Assembly: GCF_003270085.1 (NCBI RefSeq)
Contig: NZ_QFDQ01000055.1
Span: 1-64,000, forward strand
Reading direction: 5' to 3'
Source of the DNA: Streptomyces triticisoli
Lineage (GTDB): Bacteria; Actinomycetota; Actinomycetes; Streptomycetales; Streptomycetaceae
Length of the DNA stretch: 64,000 bases
The translations under genes and the position numbers were made by a program. The notes beneath the pieces were generated by a model. That model did no database searches. It was not told where the DNA came from and saw only the letters and a list, made by a program, of their open reading frames with translations. Within the stretch, counting starts at the first letter, position 1. Each line of letters begins with the position of its first letter. Of the stretch, positions 9,172-17,211 are shown piece by piece.

Positions 9172-9831
9172 TCAGGGTTCGATCAGACCGGCGCGGATGG
9201 CGTAGCGGGTGAGGTCGAGACGGTCGCGCAGACCGAGCTTCTGCAACAGGTTGGCACGATGCCGCTGCACGGTCTTGATGCTGATGAAGAGGATCTCACC
9301 GATTTCCTTCGAGGAGTGCCCCTCGGCCACCAGTTTCAGGACCTCCTCCTCACGGGGCGTCAGGACCTGGTCCGGGGTCTCCTCGCCGTGGCGGACCCGG
9401 TCGAGGTAGTTGCGGATCAGCGCGGTCACCGCCCCGGGGTAGAGGAACGGCTCGTCGCGCATCGCGGCCCGGCAGGCGGCGACCAGGTCCTGGTCGGCGA
9501 CGGACTTCAGCACGTACCCGCTGGCCCCGGCCTTCAGCGCCTGGAAGAAGTACTGCTCGTTGTCGTGCATCGTGAGCATCAGGATCCGCAGGTCCGGCTT
9601 GAGCGCCACCAGCTCGCGCGTGGCCTGCAGACCGGTCAGGCGGGGCATCGCGATGTCCAGGACCGCGAGGTCCACGTCGTGGGTGCGGGCCATCTCGATG
9701 GCCTCCGCGCCGTCACCGGCCTCGGCGACCACCTCCAGGTCCGGTTCCCGGTCGAGGATCAGCCGCACCCCCCGCCGTACCAGGGCGTGGTCGTCGGCGA
9801 GCAGGATACGGATCTTGGTCGGGTCGGACAT
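9172..9831 (-). CDS. LuxR/NarL-family response regulator
   Basis: 219 residues from ATG 9831. Receiver domain (about 6-122) with acidic pair D13/D14, phospho-acceptor D59 (AVLDIAMP) and conserved K109-region (GYVLKS). The C-terminal LuxR helix-turn-helix (about 154-215) starts LTPREEEVL and contains the recognition-helix sequence SIKTVQRHR. It begins 2 nt after the stop of the histidine kinase gene, so the pair is cotranscribed and probably translationally coupled. The target genes cannot be told from the sequence; the neighbouring DksA/actin-like genes transcribed divergently are possible targets. Confidence 0.95.
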   Translation of the reverse strand: MSDPTKIRILLADDHALVRRGVRLILDREPDLEVVAEAGDGAEAIEMARTHDVDLAVLDIAMPRLTGLQATRELVALKPDLRILMLTMHDNEQYFFQALKAGASGYVLKSVADQDLVAACRAAMRDEPFLYPGAVTALIRNYLDRVRHGEETPDQVLTPREEEVLKLVAEGHSSKEIGEILFISIKTVQRHRANLLQKLGLRDRLDLTRYAIRAGLIEP

Positions 9832-9833
9832 GA

Positions 9834-10787
9834 TCAGGGCTGCTTCCTGGGGACGGGCGCGGTCAGCCGGACCTGGGTTCCGGCCACAGGGGCGGCGGCG
9901 ATGTCGAGACGGGCCCCGATGAGCAGGGCCCGCTCGCGCATGCCGCGGATGCCGGCGCCTTCGCACGCGGCCTTGATGCCACGTCCGTCGTCGGTGATGG
10001 CCAGCTCCACGGCACCGTCGGTGCGCCGCAGGCTGACCACGATCCGTTCGGCGTCCGCGTGCCGGGCCGCGTTGGTCAGGCTCTCCTGTGCGACACGGTA
10101 GAGGACAAGCTCGGTCTCCGGTTCCAGAGAGGGCAGATCGGTGGCGAAGCGCCGTACCAGCCGCAGCCCGGTGTGGGTGGCGAAATCGCTGGTCAGCGAG
10201 GTCAGCGCGGCCACCAGACCGAGGTCGTCCAGGACCCCGGGCCGCAGTCGGCGCACCAGCCGGCGGACCTCGTCCAGGCTGCCCCGGGTGATCTCCTGCG
10301 CCTGCTGCAGTTCGTCGCGCAGCGGCGGTCGGGCCTCGTCCGCGGCCCGCTTGAGCGCCAGCAGGATCGCTGTCATGCTCTGGCCCACCTCGTCGTGCAG
10401 TTCCTGCGCGATACGGCGCCGCTCGGCCTCCTGGGCGAGCAGCACCCGCGCGCTGCTCGTGGCCCGCTCGCGCTCCAGCCGGTCCAGCATCGCGTTGAAC
10501 GTACGGATCAGCTCGGAGACCTCACCGCCGCCGTGCACCGGAAGCCGCTGACCGGGGCGCAGCAGGTCCACCGTGGTCATCAGCTTCGTCAGCCGGTCCA
10601 GCGGGGCCAGCCCCCACCGCAGCAGAGCGGCGTTGGCGACCAGCATGACGGCCAGGCCGACCACCAGGATGATCGCCTCGGTCAGCACCACCGGTACCGA
10701 GACGGTCACCGGGGCCCACAGCAGCAGCGCGGTGGCCACACCCAGCACCACGGCGTTGAGCCCGAAGATCCGCCAGAACAGGGACAC
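9834..10787 (-). CDS. Sensor histidine kinase, NarL-partner type (HAMP, HisKA_3, HATPase)
   Basis: 317 residues from a GTG at 10787 with GGAGG 10 nt upstream. Two membrane helices (about 8-27 and 36-56) with almost no external loop, a HAMP linker (57-108), a HisKA_3 dimerisation helix with phospho-acceptor H131 (AQELHDEVGQS), and a HATPase domain with N box NAARHA (239-) and G box DDGRG (266-270). The very short loop suggests sensing in or near the membrane rather than an extracellular ligand domain. It forms an operon with the response regulator downstream. Confidence 0.93.
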   Translation of the reverse strand: MSLFWRIFGLNAVVLGVATALLLWAPVTVSVPVVLTEAIILVVGLAVMLVANAALLRWGLAPLDRLTKLMTTVDLLRPGQRLPVHGGGEVSELIRTFNAMLDRLERERATSSARVLLAQEAERRRIAQELHDEVGQSMTAILLALKRAADEARPPLRDELQQAQEITRGSLDEVRRLVRRLRPGVLDDLGLVAALTSLTSDFATHTGLRLVRRFATDLPSLEPETELVLYRVAQESLTNAARHADAERIVVSLRRTDGAVELAITDDGRGIKAACEGAGIRGMRERALLIGARLDIAAAPVAGTQVRLTAPVPRKQP

Positions 10788-11184
10788 CGGGGTTACGCCT
10801 CCTTCCGTGACGCGGTCTGCCTCCACTGTCGGGCATCGCGCACCCCGGACGAGCCGCGGCCCCCGGGATCCGTCCGACAGGACGAGCCCTGGTCCCGACC
10901 GGACCTGCCGGTCCCGACCGGGCCATCCGCCAGTGTGCCGCCGCCGACCGCCGGGGAGCGATGGGGCACGGTCCCCATTTGACCGGGCACGGCCTGCCCA
11001 TGCCTCCACCGACTGGACTCCCGGACCACCCGCAAATGGGTCCTGGACCCGATGGGAAACCTCGGCCCGGTCGTCCAGGGTGGGGATGTGACCGACCTCC
11101 GTCCCCTCATGCGGACCATGCGGTCCACGCAGCCCCGCGGACCACGCGGGCTACGCAGACCATGCTGACAGAAAGGCACTGACG
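10788..11184. other. Divergent intergenic region (397 bp)
   Basis: Separates the leftward kinase/regulator operon from the rightward DksA-like/actin-like operon and must hold both promoters. It contains several short repeats of GGACC/GGTCC and GCGGACC type between 11110 and 11165, including the near-palindrome GGACCATGCGGTCC at 11113-11126. This is a plausible autoregulation site, but I cannot assign it. No gene seen. Confidence 0.4.
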
Positions 11185-11511
11185 ATGTCGCTCGACGCCG
11201 CCCGGACCGAACCCCGCCTTGAGCGCGTGGCCGCCGAGGAGGCCCGCCAGCGTCTGGAACACGCCCGCGGGACCCGGCTGGTCCAGCTGGAGGCCCTCGG
11301 TGAGACCGGGCAGACGGCGGAGGACCACCTGATGTCCTCCCAGCGGGAGGCCATCGAGCGCGTCCTGAAGGAGATCGACGAGGCGTTCGCCCGTATCGAG
11401 GACGGCACCTACGGAACCTGCCTGGACTGCGGCAAGCCGGTCCCCGCGGAGCGCCTGGAGATCCTGCCCTACACGGGTCACTGCGTCTCCTGCCGGCGCC
11501 GTACCGCCTGA
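11185..11511 (+). CDS. TraR/DksA-family zinc-finger protein
   Basis: 108 residues. Helical N-terminal half and C4 finger with C79, C82, C100 and C103 (GTYGTCLDCGKPVPAERLEI). It is closely related to the protein at 5739-6071. A GAAAGG element precedes the ATG by 8 nt. It is the first gene of a compact rightward cluster: a second DksA-like gene follows after 70 bp, then the actin-like gene with overlap. A role as an RNA polymerase modulator is inferred from the family. Confidence 0.9.
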   Translation: MSLDAARTEPRLERVAAEEARQRLEHARGTRLVQLEALGETGQTAEDHLMSSQREAIERVLKEIDEAFARIEDGTYGTCLDCGKPVPAERLEILPYTGHCVSCRRRTA

Positions 11512-11517
11512 TCCTCT

Positions 11518-11571
11518 TCTCCCGCCCTGCCCTCGTCTTCCGCCCTGCCCTCGTCTCCCGCCCTGCCCAAG
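11518..11571 (+). repeat. 18-bp tandem repeat, three copies
   Basis: Units at 11518-11535, 11536-11553 and 11554-11571, core TCTCCCGCCCTGCCC. It fills nearly the whole gap between the two DksA-like genes and ends at the AAGGGG ribosome site of the second, so copy number would change spacing in the mRNA leader. Confidence 0.85.
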
Positions 11572-11581
11572 GGGTGAAGTG

Positions 11582-11953
11582 GTGAACAACCAGATCATCG
11601 GCGACCGCGACACGCGCCTGACGCCCGAGGACCTCGCCGCGCTCCGCGAGAACCTCAATGAGCAGCGGCTGTTCCGCCAGGAGCAGCTGCAGCAGTTCTC
11701 GGCCGTCGCGACATCCCGCGCGGACACGGTGCTTCAGCGGCAGGCGGCCTCGCAGGTGGAGGTCCGCGTCAAACTCGCGGCCTCCGCCCGCATGGTCCTC
11801 GCCGATGTCGAGGCCGCCCTGGCACGCATGGACGAGGGCAGCTACGGCGCCTGCCACCTGTGCCGGCGTCCCATCGAACGGGAACGTCTGACGATCGTGC
11901 CGCAGGCCCGCTACTGCGCGCGCTGCCAGCAGGTCAGGGAGGCCGGACGGTGA
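11582..11953 (+). CDS. TraR/DksA-family zinc-finger protein, divergent paralogue
   Basis: 123 residues from the GTG at 11582 (GTG 11579 is one codon upstream and nearly as good; AAGGGG lies 7 nt before 11582). Longer N-terminal helix than its paralogues, then C4 finger CHLCRRPI...YCARC near residues 91-115. The stop codon overlaps the GTG start of the actin-like gene (GTGA), a sign of translational coupling. The change from ERLEILPY to ERLTIVPQ shows it is not a recent duplicate of the other two. Confidence 0.88.
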   Translation: MNNQIIGDRDTRLTPEDLAALRENLNEQRLFRQEQLQQFSAVATSRADTVLQRQAASQVEVRVKLAASARMVLADVEAALARMDEGSYGACHLCRRPIERERLTIVPQARYCARCQQVREAGR

Positions 11954-12777
11954 CCATGACCCAGCGCTCGCGCGCCGCCTCCGCCGCCCCCCGGAACCGA
12001 CCGTGGCCGCTGGGCCGGCAGGGCTGCGGTGTCGCCCTCGACATGGGCAGCGCCCGCACCCGCGCCTGGGTCGCCGGCCGGGGACTGGTCATCGACGTCC
12101 CCACGGTGACCTTCCCCGGCGTCGGCGCGGTCTACCCGATCCAGCGCGGCACGATCATCGACACCGAGGGCACCGCCCGGATGCTCGAGCGCCTGCTCGG
12201 CCACCGGCTGCCCCGCTTCACCCGCCCGCTGGTCGTCGTCACCGCTCCCGTGCTGGACGGCGTCGCCTACCGCAACGAGGCCCGTACGGCGGTGGAGGTG
12301 CTGCGGCCGCGCGGCGTCCTCACCATCCCCAGCGCTCGGGCCGTGGCGCTGGCCGCGGGCGCGGACATGTCGCGTCCGCTGCTCGTGGTGGACATCGGCG
12401 CGCATCTCACCGAGGTGGTGCTGCTGTCCGAGGGTGCCGTCGTCGACGCGCGCCGCACCGCGCTGGGCACCACCGACCTCGACACCGCCTCGCCGCTGCA
12501 GATCTGCGACGCGGTGGCCACCATGGTGACCGCGATGCTGCGGCAGGACCGTACGTCGCTGACCATCGACGCCCTGCGCCGGGGCGCGCTGCTGGCCGGC
12601 GGGGGCGCCCTGCGTCCCGAGATCACCTACCACCTCACCGGCAGGCTGCACGCGCCCCTCAGAGCCGTGGCGGCGCCGCACACCGCCGCCGTCCGCGGCG
12701 CCGCCACACTCCTGCGGTCCGCCCGCGACCACTCCTCGGACGAGGACTCCGCCCCCTCCGAGCCGAAGTCGTCCTAG
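11950..12777 (+). CDS. Short actin-fold (MreB/Hsp70-like) ATPase-domain protein
   Basis: 275 residues from GTG 11950, which overlaps the previous stop by 4 nt and lies 7 nt after GGGAGG; ATG 11956 is an alternative. Actin-superfamily motifs are visible: phosphate-1 VALDMGSARTRAWV (28-41), a connect-like segment VVVTAPVLDG (95-104), phosphate-2 VVDIGAHLTEVVLL (147-159) and adenosine motif LLAGGGALRPEI (214-225). At 275 aa it is clearly shorter than MreB (about 340), and the C-terminal tail is acidic. MreB polymerises under the membrane; Hsp70-like relatives act alone. Which applies is open. Coupling to a DksA-like gene suggests a stress or development role. Confidence 0.82.
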   Translation: MTMTQRSRAASAAPRNRPWPLGRQGCGVALDMGSARTRAWVAGRGLVIDVPTVTFPGVGAVYPIQRGTIIDTEGTARMLERLLGHRLPRFTRPLVVVTAPVLDGVAYRNEARTAVEVLRPRGVLTIPSARAVALAAGADMSRPLLVVDIGAHLTEVVLLSEGAVVDARRTALGTTDLDTASPLQICDAVATMVTAMLRQDRTSLTIDALRRGALLAGGGALRPEITYHLTGRLHAPLRAVAAPHTAAVRGAATLLRSARDHSSDEDSAPSEPKSS

Positions 12778-12818
12778 AAAACCAGGAATCCAGGAATCCC
12801 AGGAAGGAGAGTCACACC

Positions 12819-13472
12819 ATGTCCGGCGGCCTCCCCCAGGCACAGCCGCCCTCCGAGAACCTGCCCTCCGAAGACCCGGTCCCCGAAGAACTCCCGCGCG
12901 TCAAACTGTGGCGCCTGCGGCGCAATCCGCTGCGCCGCCCCACCGACCTGCTGCAGGCGTGGCTCGGTCTCGGCCTGCTGCTGGTCGTGCTGGCCGCCGT
13001 GCCCGCGGCCATGTTCCTCGTCGGCGACGCGGCCTTCCGACACTACGCCCGGACCGCCGACCACCAGGAACAGACGCGGTGGCTGACCACCGCGGTGCTC
13101 GTCCACGACGCCCCCCGCCACCCCGAGCCGGGCTCGGAGGAGGCGAAGCAGACCCGCTACCCGGTCCAGGTGCGCTTCACCGACCCGGGCGGCCATACCC
13201 GCACCGCGCAGGCCGACGTCCATCCCGGCCTGTCCGCCGGCAGCGGCGTCGACGTGTGGGCGGACACGGACGGGCGGATCACCGAGCCGCCCATGACCGA
13301 CGACCAGATCCGCAGCCGCAGCATGGGCTGGGCGATCATCGCCGCCCTGACCGTCTGCGCCGTCGGCGCGGCCACGTACGGGCTCACCGCCCTGATACTG
13401 CGCCGCCGCAACCTCTCCGCCTGGGCCGCGGCCTGGTCCCGCACGGCCCCCCGCTGGACGGCGCCCCGGTAG
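12819..13472 (+). CDS. Rv1733c-like two-helix membrane protein
   Basis: 217 residues from ATG 12819, preceded by AGGAAGGAGAG. Proline-rich cytoplasmic start with the motif RLRRNPLRRPTD, first membrane helix about 47-70, an external beta-rich domain (about 75-165, VRFTDPGGHTRTAQADV), second helix about 168-192, basic tail. The layout and the NPLRR box match the actinobacterial family named after M. tuberculosis Rv1733c, a DosR-regulon membrane protein of unknown function. It follows the actin-like gene by 41 bp and is probably in the same operon. Confidence 0.85.
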   Translation: MSGGLPQAQPPSENLPSEDPVPEELPRVKLWRLRRNPLRRPTDLLQAWLGLGLLLVVLAAVPAAMFLVGDAAFRHYARTADHQEQTRWLTTAVLVHDAPRHPEPGSEEAKQTRYPVQVRFTDPGGHTRTAQADVHPGLSAGSGVDVWADTDGRITEPPMTDDQIRSRSMGWAIIAALTVCAVGAATYGLTALILRRRNLSAWAAAWSRTAPRWTAPR

Positions 13473-13580
13473 CCACGCGGCGCCACTGAGGCAGCCGGGC
13501 GCGCCGAGGCGCGTGCCTGGCGGCGGGCGCCCGGCGCCGACGGAACACGGCGAGCGAGGACCCCACCGACGAGTGACAAG

Positions 13581-13630
13581 CGTCACATCACTGACGGCGG
13601 GTTTTTACCAAATCAAAAGATTCTTTACGC
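13581..13630 (+). promoter_or_regulatory. AT-rich promoter-like patch with inverted repeat
   Basis: CGTCA (13581-13585) and TGACG (13592-13596) form an inverted repeat, followed directly by a strikingly AT-rich run (13601-13630) in otherwise about 70% GC DNA. It lies 70-115 bp upstream of the DUF4142 gene and probably contains its promoter. No sigma-factor class assigned. Confidence 0.4.
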
Positions 13631-13697
13631 TTCCCCGCACGTATCAGTGGGTGTTCGAACCGCCTCCGGGCGGATCCACGACCGCGTTGGAGGCACG

Positions 13698-14501
13698 GTG
13701 CGCTTTTCGCGGAACGCGACGGGAACTCTCTTCGTGGGCGGTGCCCTCAGCCTGACCCTGGCCGCACTCGCCTACCCGGCCATGCTCGGTCTGGACAAGG
13801 TCTCCAGCGACGGCGACCGGATCATCGCCCAGACGGAGTGGGGGCCGCTGACGGAGTCGGACCGGGACTTCGTGGTCAAGGTGCGCGCGGCCGGACTGTG
13901 GGAGTACCCCCTCGGTCAGATAGCCCTGAAGAAGGGGACGACCCCGGAGGTCGTCACCGCGGGCGAGCACCTGGTCGACGGTCACGCGGCGCTGGACGCC
14001 AGCTGCCGCAGGATCGCCCCCTTGCTCAACATCACGCTGCCGAACGTGGCCAGCCCGCAGCAGGAGGGCTTCATCGTCACGATCTCGAACAAGAGCGGCA
14101 AGGATTTCGACTCCGAGCTGGCCAACACCATGCGCATGACACACGGCGCGATCTTCAACACCATCGCGAAGGTCCGCTCCACGACCAAGAACAGCCTGAT
14201 CCGCGAGCTCGCCAACCAGGCCAACGACACCGTCCTCGACCACATCATGGTTCTGGAGGCCACCGGACTGGTCAACTTCGAGCAGACGCTGCACATGCAG
14301 ACGAGCCCGCCGAAGCTGCCCGAATCGGACCTGACCCCGCCGCCCCCGTCCGGCCGCCAGCCCATGGTCGTGCTCACCCCGCCGCCGACCGCCACGTCGA
14401 CCCCGATAGCGATCCCCGGCGAGCCGGCCCCCAGCCCGCAGACCCCCGACCCGCAGCAGGCGCCCGCCCCGCAGCAGTCCCCCAGCCCGCAGGTGGGGTG
14501 A
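13698..14501 (+). CDS. Secreted DUF4142-domain protein with proline-rich tail
   Basis: 267 residues from GTG 13698, just after TTGGAGG. N-terminal signal or anchor (about 7-28), then a helical DUF4142 domain (about 50-195; motif VVKVRAAGLWEYPLGQ, later HGAIFNTIAKVRSTTKNS), and a Pro/Gln/Ser-rich tail (about 215-267). DUF4142 proteins are ferritin-like helical bundles exported by many bacteria, with no settled function. An in-frame GTG at 13647 has no ribosome site, so I prefer the later start. Confidence 0.87.
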   Translation: MRFSRNATGTLFVGGALSLTLAALAYPAMLGLDKVSSDGDRIIAQTEWGPLTESDRDFVVKVRAAGLWEYPLGQIALKKGTTPEVVTAGEHLVDGHAALDASCRRIAPLLNITLPNVASPQQEGFIVTISNKSGKDFDSELANTMRMTHGAIFNTIAKVRSTTKNSLIRELANQANDTVLDHIMVLEATGLVNFEQTLHMQTSPPKLPESDLTPPPPSGRQPMVVLTPPPTATSTPIAIPGEPAPSPQTPDPQQAPAPQQSPSPQVG

Positions 14502-14698
14502 GCCGCGGGGCGGGCGCCTGCTGGGGACGGACGCGGACATGGTCACCGAGCCCGAGCCGGGCTCCGACCCCGAACGGCGGCAGTGGTCACCTGGCGGAGA
14601 CCGGAGGCGGCGGCGCGGTGCCGCCTGCGGACGGCGCGGCGGTCGTGGTCGCCGCGCGACGCCGGGCGGTGAACCGCGCCCCGTGAGACGCGCGGGCC

Positions 14699-15673
14699 CT
14701 ACGTCCAGGGCGGGTCCAGCCCCTCCACGATGGCCAGGAACAGCTTGACGTACCGCTCGACGTCGATGTCCAACGCCACGTCCACCAGGGGCTGTTCGCG
14801 GGTCTCGCCGTGCAGTTCCGCCTCGCCCGGGCGCGGGCGGCGGTCGACGACCGTCTGCCCGCGGGCCGGGCCCGGCGCCAGGTCGACCTCCACCGGCAGC
14901 CGGTGGGTGGTCAGTCCCGCCGGGTCGGCGACCGAGCACACCGCGCCCGCGTCGCCGAGGCCGCCGTAGGGGACGTCGTTGCCGGTGGCCGGGTCGCGGT
15001 GGGACAGCAGCCGCCCGGCCAGCCGGGCGCCGGGCTCACCGCACTCGCGCAGCCGCCGTACGTCCGCCTCCGGCACCAGCACCCGCTGGAACACGTCCAG
15101 GCCGTACATCGTGGTCGGCACCCCGGCGGTGAGCAGGATCGCGGCGGCCTCCGGGTCGTGCCAGACGTTGAACTCGGCGACCGGCGTGGCGTTTCCGGTG
15201 GCCACCGCGCCGCCCATGAACACGATCCGCTCGATGTTGCGGGTCACCTCGGGGTGGGTGCGCAGCAGCAGGGCGATGTTGGTCAGGGGAGCGGTGGGGA
15301 TCAGCGTGACCGGGCGGGGCGAGTCCAGGATCGCGTGGTGCATCAGCATCACCGCGTCCACCTCGGTGGGCCGCCGGGCCGGCGCGGGCAGCCCGAGGTC
15401 GCCCATGCCGTCACGGCCGTGCACGTGGTGGGCGGTGCGCAGGGGTTCGAGCAGCGGTCGCTCGGCACCCCGGGCCACGGGAACGGCGGGTGCGCCCGCC
15501 TGTTCCAGGACCGTCAGCGTGTTCCGTACCACCTGGTCCACGTCCGTGTTCCCGGCGATACAGCCGACCGCGCGCAGGTCGAGGCCCGGGTGACGGACGG
15601 CGAACAGCAGGGCGAGGGCGTCGTCGACGCCGGTGTCGCAGTCGATGACCACGGGGGTGGGCCGTGAGGTCAC
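14699..15673 (-). CDS. Inosine-uridine preferring nucleoside hydrolase family protein
   Basis: 324 residues from GTG 15673 with GGAAGGAG upstream. N-terminal calcium/ribose-binding signature VIDCDTGVDDAL (9-20) with the Asp cluster of the family, later IVFMGGAV and FNVWHDPEAAAILL supply the remaining metal and ribose ligands. These enzymes cleave the N-glycosidic bond of nucleosides in salvage; substrate range cannot be read from sequence. It stands alone; the convergent DUF4142 gene ends 197 bp away. Confidence 0.93.
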   Translation of the reverse strand: MTSRPTPVVIDCDTGVDDALALLFAVRHPGLDLRAVGCIAGNTDVDQVVRNTLTVLEQAGAPAVPVARGAERPLLEPLRTAHHVHGRDGMGDLGLPAPARRPTEVDAVMLMHHAILDSPRPVTLIPTAPLTNIALLLRTHPEVTRNIERIVFMGGAVATGNATPVAEFNVWHDPEAAAILLTAGVPTTMYGLDVFQRVLVPEADVRRLRECGEPGARLAGRLLSHRDPATGNDVPYGGLGDAGAVCSVADPAGLTTHRLPVEVDLAPGPARGQTVVDRRPRPGEAELHGETREQPLVDVALDIDVERYVKLFLAIVEGLDPPWT

Positions 15674-15744
15674 GAGGGCTCCTTCCGTCGGACCGGCCCC
15701 ACCCCCATCGTCACTCCCACAGCCCGCTGCCGCGCGCGGCCACC

Positions 15745-15779
15745 CTCCCCCAAGCTCTTGAACGAGCAGGGAGACTCCC
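15745..15779. repeat. Palindromic intergenic repeat (copy 1 of a six-copy family)
   Basis: CTCCCCCAAGCTC and GAGCAGGGAG arms around a short centre. Related copies lie at 17078-17143 (two), 52689-52726, 55768-55800 and 63880-63914. It sits in the 408-bp space (15674-16081) between divergent nucleoside hydrolase and lipoprotein genes. Confidence 0.75.
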
Positions 15780-15850
15780 ATTCCGATCCGCCGCTGCAGC
15801 TCCTCGACGGGTACGGCACCCGGGCGACGCCCGTCCCGGGGCTTGTTCGC

Positions 15851-15879
15851 CCAGCTCAGCCCAGCTCAGCCCAGCCCAG
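15851..15879. repeat. 10-bp tandem repeat, about three copies
   Basis: CCAGCTCAGC repeated twice, followed by CCAGCCCAG. It lies in the same 408-bp intergenic region as the palindromic repeat; the rest of that region shows no gene and presumably holds the lipoprotein promoter. Confidence 0.7.
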
Positions 15880-16081
15880 TTGTCAGCGCGCCGGGACACT
15901 GTCCGGCGTCGTCGTCATGGGGGACGGCTGGGCGCGCCGCATGAGCGGGGCGCCAACAGCGGGGTGCGCGTCCGCGCGAACGGTTTTCCCGGCGCCGCTC
16001 ACCCGGACGGACCGGCGCGCTGGTGGGCGGGGCGGCCGGGTGGTGCGGTGAGAGAAACAGCACCCCCTCCGGAGGCCCCGT

Positions 16082-16849
16082 ATGCCCCGTCCCCCGGCCC
16101 GTGTCCTGCCCGCCTCGGTCCTGGCCGCACTCGTCCTGCTGACCGCGGCGGCCTGCACCTCCGGGCGGTCCGGCCGGGCCGCCGAGACCGCCGCCTCCCC
16201 GTCGGTGACCCGCCCGGCCGCCCCCGCCCCCGTCTCCGTGCCTCCGACCACCGCTCTCACCCAGGAGCAGGCACAGGAGGCGCTGCTCACCGAGGCCGAC
16301 CTGGGCCCGGTGTGGGCGCCCACCCAGGGGGCGGCGACCTGGCGGGACGGCGTGCTCAAGGCGCAGACCGAGGTGCCCGACTGCCAGCGCCTGCTGGACG
16401 CCCTCTACGCCGACGAACCGCTCGGCGCCCCCTCCGGAGCGCACGCGGTCGCCGCCTTCGACGACGGCGACGACGAGGCCCAGCTGCGCCACCAGGTGTT
16501 CGCGCTGCGCGCGGCGGACGCGGACCGCGCCCTGGCCTGGCTGAGAACCCTGCCGCAGACCTGTGCCCGCTTCATGGCGACGACCGTCCGGTCCGGCCTC
16601 CAGGACGTGCAGGTCACGGATCTCGCCCTCCCGGAGGTCGGCGACGCCCGCCAGGGCCTGCGCGTGACGTTCACCGGCGACCTGGCCACCCTCACCCTCG
16701 ACGTGGCCGCCGTACGCCTCGGCGACGACGCCATCACCCTCACCACCGGTGCCCTCGGCACCCCGCCGGAGGACACCACCACCGAGTCCCTCCTGTTGAG
16801 CACGGACCGCCTCACAACGGTCCACCACCAGGAGCGGGCCCAGGCTTGA
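16082..16849 (+). CDS. Lipoprotein, unknown function
   Basis: 255 residues. Type II signal peptide with lipobox LTAAAC and lipidated C25, then a Ser/Pro/Thr linker (about 26-58) and a globular domain (about 60-250) with two cysteines (VPDCQRL, QTCARF) that could pair. It resembles the sensor-like lipoproteins (PknH/LpqN-type fold) that are common in actinobacteria, but I cannot place it firmly. CTCCGGAGG lies just before the ATG. Confidence 0.82.
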   Translation: MPRPPARVLPASVLAALVLLTAAACTSGRSGRAAETAASPSVTRPAAPAPVSVPPTTALTQEQAQEALLTEADLGPVWAPTQGAATWRDGVLKAQTEVPDCQRLLDALYADEPLGAPSGAHAVAAFDDGDDEAQLRHQVFALRAADADRALAWLRTLPQTCARFMATTVRSGLQDVQVTDLALPEVGDARQGLRVTFTGDLATLTLDVAAVRLGDDAITLTTGALGTPPEDTTTESLLLSTDRLTTVHHQERAQA

Positions 16850-16864
16850 GGGGCCGGCGGGGAA

Positions 16865-16951
16865 TCAGGTGGTGAGCCGGCCGACGGTCTCCTTGGCCTC
16901 CCTCAGGCCGATGCCCGTGGCCTTGCGGCAGGCCTTGACCGCCTCGATCCT
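16865..16951 (-). pseudogene. Ribosomal L7/L12 C-terminal-domain-like fragment
   Basis: The last 28 codons of this frame read RIEAVKACRKATGIGLREAK then ETVGRLTT, a clear match to the helix-turn of the L7/L12 C-terminal domain (KIxAIKxxREATGxGLKEAK). Streptomyces carry small membrane proteins of about 90 aa ending this way. Upstream the frame is a low-complexity Arg/Pro/Gly run with no start or membrane helix, so only the 3' end of such a gene seems to remain. Two palindromic repeats lie within 130 bp and may mark the break. Confidence 0.5.
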
Positions 16952-17077
16952 CCGGCCGGCGTGAGCTTGCTCTCGGCCGGGTCGCGGCGGACGGACACCG
17001 CTCCTCGGCGGGCGGACGCCACCCGCCGGGATCCCAGGGCCTGCCCGGCGGATCATGCCGCGGACGCGGGGTCCGGC

Positions 17078-17143
17078 ACTCCCCCGAGCTCTTCGAGCAG
17101 GGGGGACCCCACCCCCGAGCTCTTCGAGCAGGACCCCCCCCCC
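17078..17143. repeat. Palindromic repeat, two tandem copies
   Basis: Two adjacent copies of the family element (17078-17110 and 17111-17143), each with core CCCCCGAGCTCTTCGAGCAG. The second ends in a run of ten C. Together with the L7/L12-like remnant they fill the 362-bp gap between the lipoprotein and the GAF-ANTAR gene, in which I see nothing else. Confidence 0.85.
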
Positions 17144-17211
17144 ATCGCCCCCGCTCACCTGGGCCGAGGGCCGACCGCCGATTTCCCGTGACTTGATCCG
17201 CCGGACAGGCC

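Noticed and set aside
14539..14748. 69-codon plus-strand frame between the DUF4142 and nucleoside hydrolase genes
   Set aside because: Arg/Gly-rich with no ribosome site, and overlaps the nucleoside hydrolase end; looks like random GC-rich frame.
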